Made by a program: the position numbers and the translations under genes. A stretch of DNA of 64,000 nucleotides from JAKIYB01 sp964590255 (lineage in GTDB: Bacteria; Armatimonadota; Hebobacteria; CAIYQO01), in contig CAZPYA010000006.1 of assembly GCA_964590255.1 (NCBI GenBank), positions 1 through 64,000 of the forward strand. The letters run 5' to 3'. Of the stretch, positions 16,774-25,450 are shown one piece after another. Each line of letters opens with the position of its first letter. Within the stretch, counting starts at the first letter, position 1. The notes below the pieces were generated by a model. The model had not been told where the DNA came from, made no database searches, and saw only the letters and a list, made by a program, of their open reading frames with translations.

Positions 16774-18213
16774 TTATTCTATACGTTCGTCAGGTACGCA
16801 AGTTGCACCGTTGCCGATAATTGCCAGCAGCGCCGCGATGGGCAGCATGGTGCCGCGCACCCAGGGCGAGGTGGCGAACATCATCACCACCAGCGCCACC
16901 ATGGCGCCCAGCGCCGCCGCCATCCACGGATCGCCGGGGACGGACCGCCGCGCCCGCCGCGCCAGTCCCAGGTATAGCCCGAGCAGCGCCAGCAGCGCCG
17001 CCAGCCCGATGAGGCCGGTATTCACCAGCGTCACCAGGTAGCCGTTCTGCGTGTCCGGCTCCAGCCGCTGCGAGGCGGCTTTCGACACCACGTCGTATGT
17101 TTCCGCGCCGATAGACGCCTGGTATTGCCCGTTGCCCACGCCGATGATGGGGCGGTCGCGGAAGACGTTCAGCGCGGCGAACTGCTCGCCCCAGAATTTC
17201 TTCAGCTCATGCGTGCCGCCGTACAGGCGCGCGGCGTCAGCGTCGTTCACCGCCAGCCGGTAGGGCTCATACAGCACTTCGGCGCGGTTGATGCCGCCGA
17301 AGACGAGCAGCGCGACGCCGTAGAGCAACACCCCCAGCAGCACCCAGCGACCGGTGCGCGGCCCCAGCGCGATGCCGGTGGTGAGCAGGCCCAGCAGCAG
17401 CGCCGCCGCCAGCAGGCCCGCCAGCACCGAATACGCCGCCCCGGCCAGCAGCAACGCCATCCACAGACGCAGGCCCCGGCAGCGGCTGGTACACAGCAGC
17501 GCCAGCGCGAAGGGCAGCGCCACCGCCAGGAAGCCGGCGTAAGCGGTGCGGCTGGGGTGAAAGCCTTTGTCGTTCCAACTGCCGAAGGTGGCGCACACCG
17601 TCATCGGCGTCTGCACGGTGACATAGGCGCGCGGCGTTTTGTCGTGAAAGACCATGCGCTGCTCGGGATCGGCCACGCGCTGTGACGGCAGCAGGGCGCG
17701 CTGCGCGACGGCCAGGCCCACGGCCAGCGTGGTGGCCGCCAGCAGCACGATGACCGCGGTGCGGATGCGCGGCGCGGTGGTGAGCGCGGCGCGGAAGAGG
17801 GTGACGGCAATGAGCAGGTAGAGGACCACCTGCGCGGTTTCCATCGCCCAGCCTTTCAGCGCGGCCTTTTCGAGAACGGACTGCAGCGGGCCGATGACGA
17901 GGGTGGTCTTCCGGTCGATTTCGGCGCCGTCGATGTAGGGCGTGAAAAGGGCGAAGACGCTCAACGCGCCGGCGGCCAGCACCAGCCAGTGGGCGAAGGG
18001 CGGCAGGCTGGCGGTGTCGCGCACTTTCAGCCAGCGGATGGCCCACACCAGCGCGGCCAGCGCCAGCAGCGGCTCGGCCGGGTGCAGCGGGCCGAGGGTG
18101 AGCTGCGTGGGCGCCAGCGCCAGCACCGCCAGCAGCAGCCCGAAGAGGACGCGGCCCAGCGGATCGGCGGCGGGCGCCGTCGCCGCGGTCGTTGGGGTCA
18201 GCGGTTCCACCAT
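16774..18213 (-). CDS. O-antigen ligase/polymerase-like membrane protein
   Basis: A 479-residue protein with roughly ten or more hydrophobic segments and one long soluble loop before the last ones. The loop contains YRLAVNDADAARLYGGTHEL and then NVFRDRPIIGVGNGQYQ, the latter matching the family signature in which a conserved Gly-rich stretch precedes the final helices (Wzy_C / WaaL type). Such proteins join or polymerise lipid-linked glycans on the periplasmic face. The ATG at 18213 begins MVEPLTPTTA and overlaps the upstream membrane protein gene by 16 bases, suggesting coupling. No other glycan-assembly genes are adjacent, so the substrate is unknown. Confidence 0.8.
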   Translation of the reverse strand: MVEPLTPTTAATAPAADPLGRVLFGLLLAVLALAPTQLTLGPLHPAEPLLALAALVWAIRWLKVRDTASLPPFAHWLVLAAGALSVFALFTPYIDGAEIDRKTTLVIGPLQSVLEKAALKGWAMETAQVVLYLLIAVTLFRAALTTAPRIRTAVIVLLAATTLAVGLAVAQRALLPSQRVADPEQRMVFHDKTPRAYVTVQTPMTVCATFGSWNDKGFHPSRTAYAGFLAVALPFALALLCTSRCRGLRLWMALLLAGAAYSVLAGLLAAALLLGLLTTGIALGPRTGRWVLLGVLLYGVALLVFGGINRAEVLYEPYRLAVNDADAARLYGGTHELKKFWGEQFAALNVFRDRPIIGVGNGQYQASIGAETYDVVSKAASQRLEPDTQNGYLVTLVNTGLIGLAALLALLGLYLGLARRARRSVPGDPWMAAALGAMVALVVMMFATSPWVRGTMLPIAALLAIIGNGATCVPDERIE

Positions 18214-18914
18214 AGCAGGGCCCCTCCGATCGCCAGCGCGGTCAGCAGCGGCTGCACGGCGAGACCGCCGCGCGCGCGCAAGCCGATGCCCCCGACCCAC
18301 ATCGCGGCCGGGTACAGCACGAGATTCGCCAGCAGTTGCTCGTACTGGTAGAAATACATGGACAGGCCGTCCAACGGCTGGTAGACGGGCAGCCCGTGGA
18401 CGCCGCTGCTGAAGATGCCAAAGAAGAAAGCGCCGGCCAGCAGCAGGCCCAGCCCCGCGCCCAGCGCCCACACCCCCAGCCGCGCGCCGTCCTTCATGCC
18501 GCCGCGGACGATGAGGCCCCAGGCGGCCAGCACCAGCGCTGTCCCGGGCATGATGAATGCCATATACGGGATATTTCCGCCGTAGACCGGCTCGGACCAG
18601 TACCGCATGTCGGCGGTGAACCAGCAGGCCACCGCCAGCGCGGCGCCGCACACCGCGCCGGTGAAGGCGCCGCGCCGCCACGCCGGCACCAACGCGGTGA
18701 CAAGTGCCGCCAGCCCGAGCATGCCGAGCAGCGCCTGCAGTGGGCGGGCGGGCAGGCGCGCGGGGCTGTCTGCCGCCGCCGGCTGAACCGCCCAGGCCAG
18801 CGCCAGCGCGAGCAGCGCCACCGCGGCCACCTGCGCCACCGTCAGCCAGATGGCCGCGGCGCGCGACGGCGGATCGGCAGCCTGCGTCGGTGTAATGCGT
18901 GAAGTGTGCGTCAT
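18198..18914 (-). CDS. Multi-pass membrane protein of unknown function
   Basis: A 238-residue protein with about six or seven hydrophobic segments (for example WLTVAQVAAVALLALALAWA and MAFIMPGTALVLAAWGLIV). Between them lie short loops with YWSEPVYGGNIPYM and GLPVYQPLDGLSMYFYQYEQ. I do not recognise the family. Its 3' end overlaps the O-antigen ligase-like gene by 16 bases, so the two are probably translated together and may act in the same envelope pathway. The ATG at 18914 lacks a good ribosome site, so the start is the least certain part. Confidence 0.6.
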   Translation of the reverse strand: MTHTSRITPTQAADPPSRAAAIWLTVAQVAAVALLALALAWAVQPAAADSPARLPARPLQALLGMLGLAALVTALVPAWRRGAFTGAVCGAALAVACWFTADMRYWSEPVYGGNIPYMAFIMPGTALVLAAWGLIVRGGMKDGARLGVWALGAGLGLLLAGAFFFGIFSSGVHGLPVYQPLDGLSMYFYQYEQLLANLVLYPAAMWVGGIGLRARGGLAVQPLLTALAIGGALLWWNR

Positions 18915-18969
18915 GACGTTCAGGTTAGACACCGGACGCGCGGAAAAAGTTCGCACCGGTCGCGCACAC

Positions 18970-21708
18970 TCACGCCGCCTGTTCCGCATCCAGCGCCGTG
19001 CCACATTCTTCTGTCGCATGGCGCGCGCGCCGCACCAGCTTCGCGATTTCGTCCACCCAGAGGATGCTGCTGGAAGTGAGGAGAATCCACCCCCAGTCAG
19101 CGAGGGAAATCGCCACCGTGCCGAAGAGCGCGTGCATCGGATCCCAGTGGACCACCAGCACCTGCAACGCCACGGCCGCGCCGACGCCGTAGAGCAGCCA
19201 GCGATTGGACCCCACGCCGATAGTGAAAAGCGAAAAGGTATGCGAGCGCACGACGAAGGCGTGGAACCATTGGAAGGCGCAGAGCGTGGTGAATGCCACC
19301 GTGCGCGCCACCATCGGATCATCGCGCTGGCCGGTCCACCAGAAGAGCCACAGCGTGCCGACGGTCATCACCGGGGCGTGCAGCGCCATGCGCCACAGCG
19401 TAGGCGCGTCGATGATGCCCGCGCGCCGCGGGCGCGGCGGGCGGCAAAGCACGTCGCCGTGGGGCGGCTCCAACCCGACGGGGATGGTGCAGAAACCGTC
19501 GGTAATGAGATTCGCCCAGAGCAGCATCACCGCGGTGAGCGGGAAGGGCAGCCCCAGCAGCAGCGCCGCCAGCAGCGTGAGGATCTCACTGAGGTTCGTG
19601 GTGAGGAGGAAGAAGATGGACTTTTGCAGGTTGCCGAAGATGATGCGCCCTTCTTCCACCGCACTGACGATGGTGGCGAAATTGTCGTCGGTGAGCACCA
19701 TGTCCGCCGCTTCCTTCGCCACTTCGGTACCGGTGACGCCCATCGCCACGCCGATGTCCGCGCTCTTCAGCGCCGGAGCGTCGTTTACCCCGTCTCCGGT
19801 CATCGCCACCACTTCACCGCGGGCGCGCAGCGCCTCGATGATGCGCAGCTTGTCGCTGGGCGACACGCGCGCGAAGACGGCAATCCGGCCGATGCGCCGT
19901 TTCAGCGCCTCCGGCGCCATCGCCGCGACTTCTTCGCCGGTCACTGTCTCGCTGCCATCCTCGGTGATGCCGATCTGCCGCGCGATGGCGGTGGCGGTGA
20001 TGGCGTGGTCGCCGGTGATCATCACCACGCGGATGCCTGCCTCGCGCGCGGCGGCGATGGCGCGCACCGCTTCCGGCCGCGGCGGGTCGATCATCCCCCA
20101 CAGGCCGGCGAAGGTCAGCCCATGCTCGGCGTCGGCGCGGTCCAGTGTCTCCCCCGCCGGCAGCTCGCGAAAGGCGCCGCCCAGCACGCGCAGCGCGTCG
20201 TCGGCGAAGGCGGCATTGGCGTCGAGGATCGCCTGCCGTTCCGTGTCGGTGAGCGGCACGCGCACGCCGCCGTGCTGCACGTGCGTGCAGTGTGCCAGCA
20301 CCGCCTCCGGCGCGCCTTTCTCCAGCAGCAGCGCGCCGCCGCCCTCCGGCGCGGCATGCAGCGTGGCCATGTATTTCGTGCGGCTGGAGAAGGGTAGCTC
20401 GTCGCGGCGCGGCACGTTGCCGCGCTCCACCTCCGGCTCCACCCCCGCCTTGGCCGCCGCGGCGAGCAGCGCGCCTTCGGTGGGGTCGCCCTGGATGCGC
20501 CATCCCTCCGGCGTCTCCTCCAGCATGGCGTCGCTGGCCAGCACGCCCAGAATGAGCAGCGCATCGACATCGGGCGAGGTCGCGACGGCGCCATCCATCT
20601 GGCGGATCTCGCCCACCGGCGCATACCCTTCGCCGGTGACAGTATAGGCCTGCCCGCCCGCCCACAGCCGGGTGACGGTCATCTCGTTGCGGGTGATGGT
20701 GCCGGTCTTGTCCGAGCAGATGACGGTGGTGGAGCCCAACGTCTCCACCGCCGGCAGGCGCCGGATGACAGCATGGCGGGCCGCCATGCGCTGTACGCCC
20801 AACGCCAGCACCACGCTGACCACCGCCGGCAGGCCTTCGGGGATGGCAGACACCGCTGCCGCTACCGCGATAAGCAGCATCTCCACCACCTGGTAGCCGC
20901 GCAGCAGCCCGAGGCCGAAGATGAGCGCGGATAGCCCTATCGCGCCGTAGCCCATCAGCGCGCCCAGCCGGACCAGGCGACGCTGCAGCGGCGTCTCCGC
21001 CCGGCGCGCCACGCGCACCTCGCGGGCGATCTCGCCCATCACCGTGGCCATGCCGGTGGCGGTGACCACCGCCACCCCACGCCCGTGGGTCACCGCGGTG
21101 CTCGTCCACACCATGTTCACACGGTCGGCCAGCGCCAACCGCTCGGGCAGCACGTCCAGTGTCTTGTCCACCGGGCGCGATTCGCCGGTGAGCGCCGATT
21201 CATCCACCTGCAGCTCGCTGCGTTCCAGCAGGCGCGCGTCCGCCGCCACCCGGTCGCCACTCTCCAGCAGCAGGATGTCGCCCGGCACTACCTCGGTGGC
21301 GGGGATGACCACCGCGCGCCCTTCCCGTAACACGCGCGCCTGCGGGGCGGACATGCGGCGCAGCGCCTCCAGCGCCTGCTCGGCGCGCCACTCCTGCAGC
21401 ACGCCGATGCCCGCGTTGAGCAGCAGCACTACGCCGATGACGACGCTGTCCACCGCGTGCCCGGCGGCCAGCGAGACGCCGGCGGCGGCGATCAGCATAT
21501 AGATGAGCGGGCTGCGGAACTGCGCCAGAAACAGCAGCGCCAGGTTTGGGCCAGGCGCCGTCTCCAGCGCGTTCGGGCCGACGCCGGTCAGCCGCGCCGT
21601 CGCCTCTGCCGAGCTCAGCCCGTCGCGCCGCGCCCGCAGCCGCTCCAGCACCACCGCGTCCGTTAATGCATGCCAGGGCGCCGCAGGGCCGCCCACCGGT
21701 AATGTCAT
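18970..21708 (-). CDS. P-type cation-transporting ATPase, P2A (calcium-pump-like)
   Basis: A 912-residue pump with the complete P-type layout. The actuator domain has VDESALTGESRPVDK. TM4 carries AIPEGLPAVVSVVLALG, the PEGLP form found in calcium-type P2 ATPases. The phosphorylation loop CSDKTGT places Asp at about 333. The N and P domains contain FSSRTKYMATLH, MITGDHAITATAIARQIGI and VAMTGDGVNDAPALKSADIG. TM6 carries ANLITDG. It likely exports a divalent cation, though PMCA- versus Na/K-like specificity cannot be settled here. The ATG at 21708 follows GGGAGT; a GTG at 21717 is too close to that site. Confidence 0.93.
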   Translation of the reverse strand: MTLPVGGPAAPWHALTDAVVLERLRARRDGLSSAEATARLTGVGPNALETAPGPNLALLFLAQFRSPLIYMLIAAAGVSLAAGHAVDSVVIGVVLLLNAGIGVLQEWRAEQALEALRRMSAPQARVLREGRAVVIPATEVVPGDILLLESGDRVAADARLLERSELQVDESALTGESRPVDKTLDVLPERLALADRVNMVWTSTAVTHGRGVAVVTATGMATVMGEIAREVRVARRAETPLQRRLVRLGALMGYGAIGLSALIFGLGLLRGYQVVEMLLIAVAAAVSAIPEGLPAVVSVVLALGVQRMAARHAVIRRLPAVETLGSTTVICSDKTGTITRNEMTVTRLWAGGQAYTVTGEGYAPVGEIRQMDGAVATSPDVDALLILGVLASDAMLEETPEGWRIQGDPTEGALLAAAAKAGVEPEVERGNVPRRDELPFSSRTKYMATLHAAPEGGGALLLEKGAPEAVLAHCTHVQHGGVRVPLTDTERQAILDANAAFADDALRVLGGAFRELPAGETLDRADAEHGLTFAGLWGMIDPPRPEAVRAIAAAREAGIRVVMITGDHAITATAIARQIGITEDGSETVTGEEVAAMAPEALKRRIGRIAVFARVSPSDKLRIIEALRARGEVVAMTGDGVNDAPALKSADIGVAMGVTGTEVAKEAADMVLTDDNFATIVSAVEEGRIIFGNLQKSIFFLLTTNLSEILTLLAALLLGLPFPLTAVMLLWANLITDGFCTIPVGLEPPHGDVLCRPPRPRRAGIIDAPTLWRMALHAPVMTVGTLWLFWWTGQRDDPMVARTVAFTTLCAFQWFHAFVVRSHTFSLFTIGVGSNRWLLYGVGAAVALQVLVVHWDPMHALFGTVAISLADWGWILLTSSSILWVDEIAKLVRRARHATEECGTALDAEQAA

Positions 21709-21956
21709 TGTCACCACTCCCGTTACGTTGTACCGGAAAATGGCGGGGAGCAGTATGCAGGCATGTGTCGTTACCGGCGCAAGAGTCTGGATATTGCGGC
21801 TGCCGTAACCCCGCGGCCGGCGGGTAGTCCCCTATTTTTTAGAGATTTTGCGATTTGGGGGGCACCAACATGCGGTTGCCGGTCACGGGTGGCTGACTAC
21901 CCCCGGCTACCCCATATGCGCCATGATAGAGCAAACCCTATGCTGCGTATCAGCCC

Positions 21957-22019
21957 CCCCCATCCCCAGCCCCTCCCCCGCTCCGCTACGCTACGCAAGG
22001 GAGGGGCTGGGGATGGGGG
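21957..22019. repeat. GC-rich 21-bp inverted repeat
   Basis: CCCCATCCCCAGCCCCTCCC (21958-21977) pairs with GGGAGGGGCTGGGGATGGGG (21999-22018); one further C/G pair extends the stem. It lies in the divergent gap between the P-type ATPase and the prepilin/PstS-like gene, directly before another repeat. Confidence 0.6.
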
Positions 22020-22039
22020 TCGATGTCCACAAGAGCCCA

Positions 22040-22120
22040 GGACTTGCGTTTCACCCCCCTCTCCCAGGATTGGGAGAGGGGGGCAGGGGGGGTGAGGGCC
22101 GAACGAGGAAGCGAAAGTCC
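22040..22120. repeat. Dispersed palindromic repeat, GGACTTTCGCTTC family, copy 1
   Basis: GGACTTGCGTTTC at the left and GAAGCGAAAGTCC at the right form imperfect terminal repeats of an 81-bp unit. Inside are CCCTCTCCCAGGATTGGGAG and GGTGAGGGCCGAACGAGG. Near-identical units lie at 35539-35616 and, partly diverged, 51244-51320. Confidence 0.7.
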
Positions 22121-22255
22121 GATGGAGCGCTTGCCATACCATGACGCATATGCCCCTGGCTTCAAGGAACGGGGGTTCAGTGTCAATGGTCATTACACGC
22201 TCCTGCATCCCACATTAAGATCATTAACCCCCGATTAACCGATTGTTATGGTTGT

Positions 22256-22400
22256 TATGATCGATTGATCGGAGATTAATGTATGCCCCTGCGGAAGGCG
22301 CGTATCCGGCTCCCGGAGGGATACGTAGATAGTGGAAAGCGATCCGACGGGACCGGGAACTCCCGCGGATCACCCAACTGACTGAAACACTGAAAGGAGG
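22256..22400 (+). promoter_or_regulatory. Structured leader of the prepilin/PstS-like gene
   Basis: TATGAT at 22256-22261 is a plausible -10, though no good -35 is visible. Downstream, CGTATCC (22301-22307) pairs with GGATACG (22319-22325), and GATCCG (22341-22346) pairs with CGGATC (22366-22371) enclosing an inner CGGGA/TCCCG stem. The ribosome site AAAGGAGG follows. I could not match this to a known riboswitch class. A structured 5' UTR is the reading, with modest confidence. Confidence 0.4.
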
Positions 22401-22406
22401 CACACC

Positions 22407-23930
22407 ATGCGTTCCCACACTGTCACGAGGGGGTTCACCCTCATCGAGCTGCTGGTAGTCATCGCGATCATCGCGATCCTGGCCAGCATCCTGTTCCCGG
22501 TCTTTGCACGGGCCCGGGCGCAGGCGCGCAAAATCCAGTGCACGTCTAACGTGCGACAACTGGCGATGGCCGTGCAGATGTATGCCCAGGACAACGGCGG
22601 CCGGTATCCCGGCGCGGCCTGGCACACGGCGCTGGAGAACTACGCCGGGTCGCAGAAGATCTTCTTCTGCCCGGAGGACGCCGTGAACGACAAATCGACC
22701 CCGATCAGCTACGGCTACGGCGGGGTGCTGGTGCGGGCGGACGGCACCGGCTGCAACGAAGCGCAGGTGCGGGCGCCGTCGGCGGTGGGCGCCATCGCCG
22801 ACGCCACGCCCTCGCGCCTGTGGACGGACGGTGGCGGCCTCATCGGCGGCGGCGCGCTGGCCGACCCGACGACGACGGCGGCGGGCACGGCGGTGGAAGT
22901 GACCCCGCGCCATACCGGTGTGGTAGTGGGCTTCTGCGACGGCCACGCGGCGTTCTTCCCCGGCAACCAGGTGAACCTGAAGGACATCCAGAGCGGGCCG
23001 GGCCGGGCGTTCTACCAGGCGGTGGGCCTGGGGTACGTGCAAAACTACGGCGGCGGGCTGCAACTGCCCAATGCCCCCACCGGCATCGCGCCGACGGCGA
23101 ACGCCATCACCATCGGCGGCGACTATGCCACCATGCCGATTCTGATGGCGGCGGCGGAGACGTGGGCGGCCAAAGGCGGCAAGTGGCTGACCCGCGGCTT
23201 TAAAGGCTCGGGCGACGTGGCGAATGTGACCACGGCGACGGCGAGGTACCCCGACTGGCGCCGCACGCTGGCGAGCACTCAGTTCGCCTGGGGCATCGCC
23301 GACAACAAGGTGCAGGCGATCACCCCGGGCGCGAACCAGGCGCTGCAGGACATCGGGCGCGACGCGTTCGTGTTCATCGTGTCGAAGAACTGCAAGCTGA
23401 CCACGGACGACATCAACACCGACAGCGACACCGACACCGCGGTGACGCTGCGCGGGCTGTTCGGGGTGACCGGCACGGATAAGGGGTATTCGGCCGACAA
23501 GTGGCAGGCGTATACCTATGACGCCAACAGCGGCAGCCGCAAGTATGCGCAGAGCGCCGCGGTGCTGAACGGCCCCATCGGCAGCCTGGCGCAGACGGTG
23601 CAGGACGACCAGGAGATGGTCGAGAAGGTCGCCGCCGACCCGTACGGCATCGGCTACTGCAGCGCGGCCTTCGCCGACACCGACAAGGTGACAATTCTGG
23701 GCATCGGCGGGAAGACCTACCCGAACCAGAATCCGAAATATCGCTGGGTGGTGCGCGACACGCCGGGCACGGCGGCGGGCGAGTTCGAGTACCCGTTCAT
23801 CCGCATCCTGCGCGTGTTGACCATGAATGACGGCCGCAACGTGAACAACACCACGTTCGGCTTCATCCTCGCCGACACGGAGTTCCAGAATGGGCCGCTC
23901 TTCCGGGCCACCAGCTACTGGACGCCGTAA
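22407..23930 (+). CDS. Prepilin-like protein fused to a PstS-like phosphate-binding domain
   Basis: A 507-residue protein. Residues 1-40 are a prepilin signal and helix (RGFTLIELLVVIAIIAILAS). The next 170 residues carry the secretion-prepilin pattern, including CTSNVRQLAMAVQMYAQDNG and HTGVVVGFCDGHAAF (His about 169). From about residue 234 the sequence changes to a periplasmic-binding-protein pattern: ITIGGDYATMPILMAAAETW, FVFIVSKNCKLTTDDI, LRGLFG, KWQAYTYDANSGSRKYAQSA, ADPYGIGYCSAAF and YRWVVRDT, in the order seen in PstS-type phosphate receptors. The fused form would display a ligand-binding domain on a pilin-like anchor. AAAGGAGG precedes the ATG. Ligand identity is inferred and unproven. 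Confidence 0.75.
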   Translation: MRSHTVTRGFTLIELLVVIAIIAILASILFPVFARARAQARKIQCTSNVRQLAMAVQMYAQDNGGRYPGAAWHTALENYAGSQKIFFCPEDAVNDKSTPISYGYGGVLVRADGTGCNEAQVRAPSAVGAIADATPSRLWTDGGGLIGGGALADPTTTAAGTAVEVTPRHTGVVVGFCDGHAAFFPGNQVNLKDIQSGPGRAFYQAVGLGYVQNYGGGLQLPNAPTGIAPTANAITIGGDYATMPILMAAAETWAAKGGKWLTRGFKGSGDVANVTTATARYPDWRRTLASTQFAWGIADNKVQAITPGANQALQDIGRDAFVFIVSKNCKLTTDDINTDSDTDTAVTLRGLFGVTGTDKGYSADKWQAYTYDANSGSRKYAQSAAVLNGPIGSLAQTVQDDQEMVEKVAADPYGIGYCSAAFADTDKVTILGIGGKTYPNQNPKYRWVVRDTPGTAAGEFEYPFIRILRVLTMNDGRNVNNTTFGFILADTEFQNGPLFRATSYWTP

Positions 23931-23948
23931 CCGGCGTAGCGATCTGGC

Positions 23949-23980
23949 GGCCGGCTTCGCTCCCCGGAGCGGGGCCGGCC
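23949..23980 (+). terminator. Terminator-like hairpin after the prepilin/PstS-like gene
   Basis: GGCCGGC (23949-23955) pairs with GCCGGCC (23974-23980), with an inner GCTCC/GGAGC stem. It begins 18 bases after the stop codon. The following GCAGTGTTTGG is only weakly U-rich. The facing gene on the other strand ends at 24000, so it may serve both. Confidence 0.45.
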
Positions 23981-23999
23981 GCAGTGTTTGGTCGGTGGC

Positions 24000-24653
24000 T
24001 CAATATGACTCATCAATCGCCCAGTACCAGTCGTAAGGCGCATCGACCGGCTCCGCCCAGAGTTTCCCCATCTGCGGGCGGCGGGCGATGATGTCGGGCT
24101 CGGGCGGCGCTGGGGTGGCGGGCCACATCTCACGGCAGATATCACAGATACGGCCCAGATCGGGGTGCGCGCGGAGCTTCGCCAGCGTCTCCTCGTACGT
24201 CCAGGGGAAGAGGTAGCCGGGGCCGTGCACGCTGAAGTCCATCCAGCCCACCTGGTAGATGCCGGGCTCCTGCGGATCGCTGATTTCGACAAGGTCGATA
24301 GAAAAAGACAGGTCGCAGAGATTGAGAAAGTTATTCTGCTCCTGATGACAGATCGGATTGTATGCCGCTTCTGTCAGCAGACCGAACGAGAGGCCGGCGC
24401 GGTAGATATGCAGACCGAGTTGCTCTGTCACCATGCGCGGGCCGAAAAGGTCGAGGAGATGTTTGCGCGTGCGCTCGACCTGTCGCGAGGTGGGTGGCTG
24501 CCGAAGCAAGGCCAGCGCATCGGCATGTGGCAGTCGGTATTCGCAGACATCCCAATCGTAATCGAGCATACGGGAGGTGAAATCACTGATCCATTCCTCT
24601 TCGCTTGTTGTTTTGTCATCATGGTCGATGGCCTGACCGAATTTCAACCGCAC
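24000..24653 (-). CDS. Hypothetical protein (open part of an amber-interrupted gene)
   Basis: The open frame gives 217 residues from a GTG at 24653. I do not recognise the family. Features include SEEEWISDFTSRMLDYDWDV, HLLDLFGPRMVTEQLGLHIY and a late VGWMDFSVHGPGYLFPWTYEE. Upstream the same frame stays coding in character (RILALDILQYDFIGV) back to an in-frame TAG at 24698-24696, and beyond that to an ATG at 24782 with a GGGAGG site. The natural protein was therefore probably about 260 residues. The GTG start has no ribosome site of its own. It follows a DUF4240 gene by 18 bases on the same strand, so the two likely form a small operon. Confidence 0.55.
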   Translation of the reverse strand: MRLKFGQAIDHDDKTTSEEEWISDFTSRMLDYDWDVCEYRLPHADALALLRQPPTSRQVERTRKHLLDLFGPRMVTEQLGLHIYRAGLSFGLLTEAAYNPICHQEQNNFLNLCDLSFSIDLVEISDPQEPGIYQVGWMDFSVHGPGYLFPWTYEETLAKLRAHPDLGRICDICREMWPATPAPPEPDIIARRPQMGKLWAEPVDAPYDWYWAIDESY

Positions 24654-24695
24654 ACCGATGAAGTCATACTGCAGGATATCCAGCGCGAGGATGCG

Positions 24696-24782
24696 CTAGG
24701 CGAAACGGGCCAGGTCTTCGGCGCGGACGATCGGCGGGTCGCCGCCGGCGCGGTAGCAGAGTGCGGCTGTATACGCTCCCAT
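24696..24782 (-). pseudogene. N-terminal segment cut off by an in-frame TAG
   Basis: From ATG 24782, preceded by GGGAGG, the frame reads MGAYTAALCYRAGGDPPIVR, then AEDLARFA, then TAG (codon 29). It resumes without a frame change into the 24000-24653 coding region. A nonsense mutation, a sequencing error or read-through would each explain this. Confidence 0.6.
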
Positions 24783-24800
24783 GGTGCCTCCCGTTAGGCG

Positions 24801-25319
24801 TTACCAGTCCTCGCCATACTTCGCCCACAGCGCGGGCAGGCGGTCGGGCAGTTCGTCTTCCTCCCAGGGTTCGCCGACCGGCTGGTCGGGGTGGGTAATC
24901 TCGTAATCTGGTAGATCTGTGCCGGTCAACCGGGTATAGACATCGCGAGCGATATAGCCGTATTCTTCGAAAAAGAAATCGTCCTCGCCCTGCGGTTCCG
25001 GCTTCATGGGCACCGCCGCCAGTGTCTCCGGGTCGCACAGCGCCGCCTCGAAGGTCGGCCGGCCCAGCGAGATGAGCCAGTTGCGGAAATCGATAAAGCC
25101 ATCATCAGAGCACCCGCCGCCCATGATATACGCAGCCGCCCACAAGTCCCAGGTATAGGCGCGGGCGCGCTGCTCGTGAAAGATGCGGTCGAACTCGACG
25201 ATCTCCGCCGGCGGCAACTGCTCCAGCCGCACCGCCAACGCGCGCACGCGCTGATCCATCGCATCGCCGGATTCCGCTTTCGCCGCGTCGACGATCTCCC
25301 AGAACGCCTCATTGGTCAT
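24801..25319 (-). CDS. DUF4240 domain protein
   Basis: A 172-residue protein beginning MTNEAFWEIVDAAKAESGDA, with the DUF4240 hallmarks FDRIFHEQRARAYTWDLWAA, IMGGGCSDDGFIDFRNWLIS and LGRPTFEAALCDPETLA. The biochemical role of this family is not known. The ATG at 25319 is chosen for the GGAGGGCAGC site upstream. The gene is followed after 18 bases by the interrupted gene described at 24000-24782, which starts with its own GGGAGG site. Confidence 0.8.
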   Translation of the reverse strand: MTNEAFWEIVDAAKAESGDAMDQRVRALAVRLEQLPPAEIVEFDRIFHEQRARAYTWDLWAAAYIMGGGCSDDGFIDFRNWLISLGRPTFEAALCDPETLAAVPMKPEPQGEDDFFFEEYGYIARDVYTRLTGTDLPDYEITHPDQPVGEPWEEDELPDRLPALWAKYGEDW

Positions 25320-25389
25320 GCTGCCCTCCTTGCCCAGCGCGAAGCCGGGGTTGAGGTAAAGGTTCGACAATATCGGTGAGGTTTCCTGC

Positions 25390-25424
25390 AAAAAGCCGCC
25401 CCCGCCGGGTTCGGCGGGGGCGGC
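25390..25424 (-). terminator. Intrinsic terminator of hpf
   Basis: GCCGCCCCCGCC (25395-25406) pairs with GGCGGGGGCGGC (25413-25424) around a 6-base loop. On the minus strand the stem is followed at once by a run of five T (25394-25390). It lies 27 bases after the hpf stop. Confidence 0.8.
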
Positions 25425-25450
25425 AGGTATACCGGCTGTCGCGGGACGGG

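Noticed and set aside
21957..22120. Closely spaced C/G-rich repeats considered as a CRISPR array
   Set aside because: There are no uniform direct repeats with unique spacers, and the units are palindromic and belong to dispersed families. No cas gene lies near.
22256..22406. Cyclic-di-GMP riboswitch upstream of the prepilin/PstS-like gene
   Set aside because: The stems do not carry the conserved GEMM loop sequences that I would require, so I report only a structured leader.
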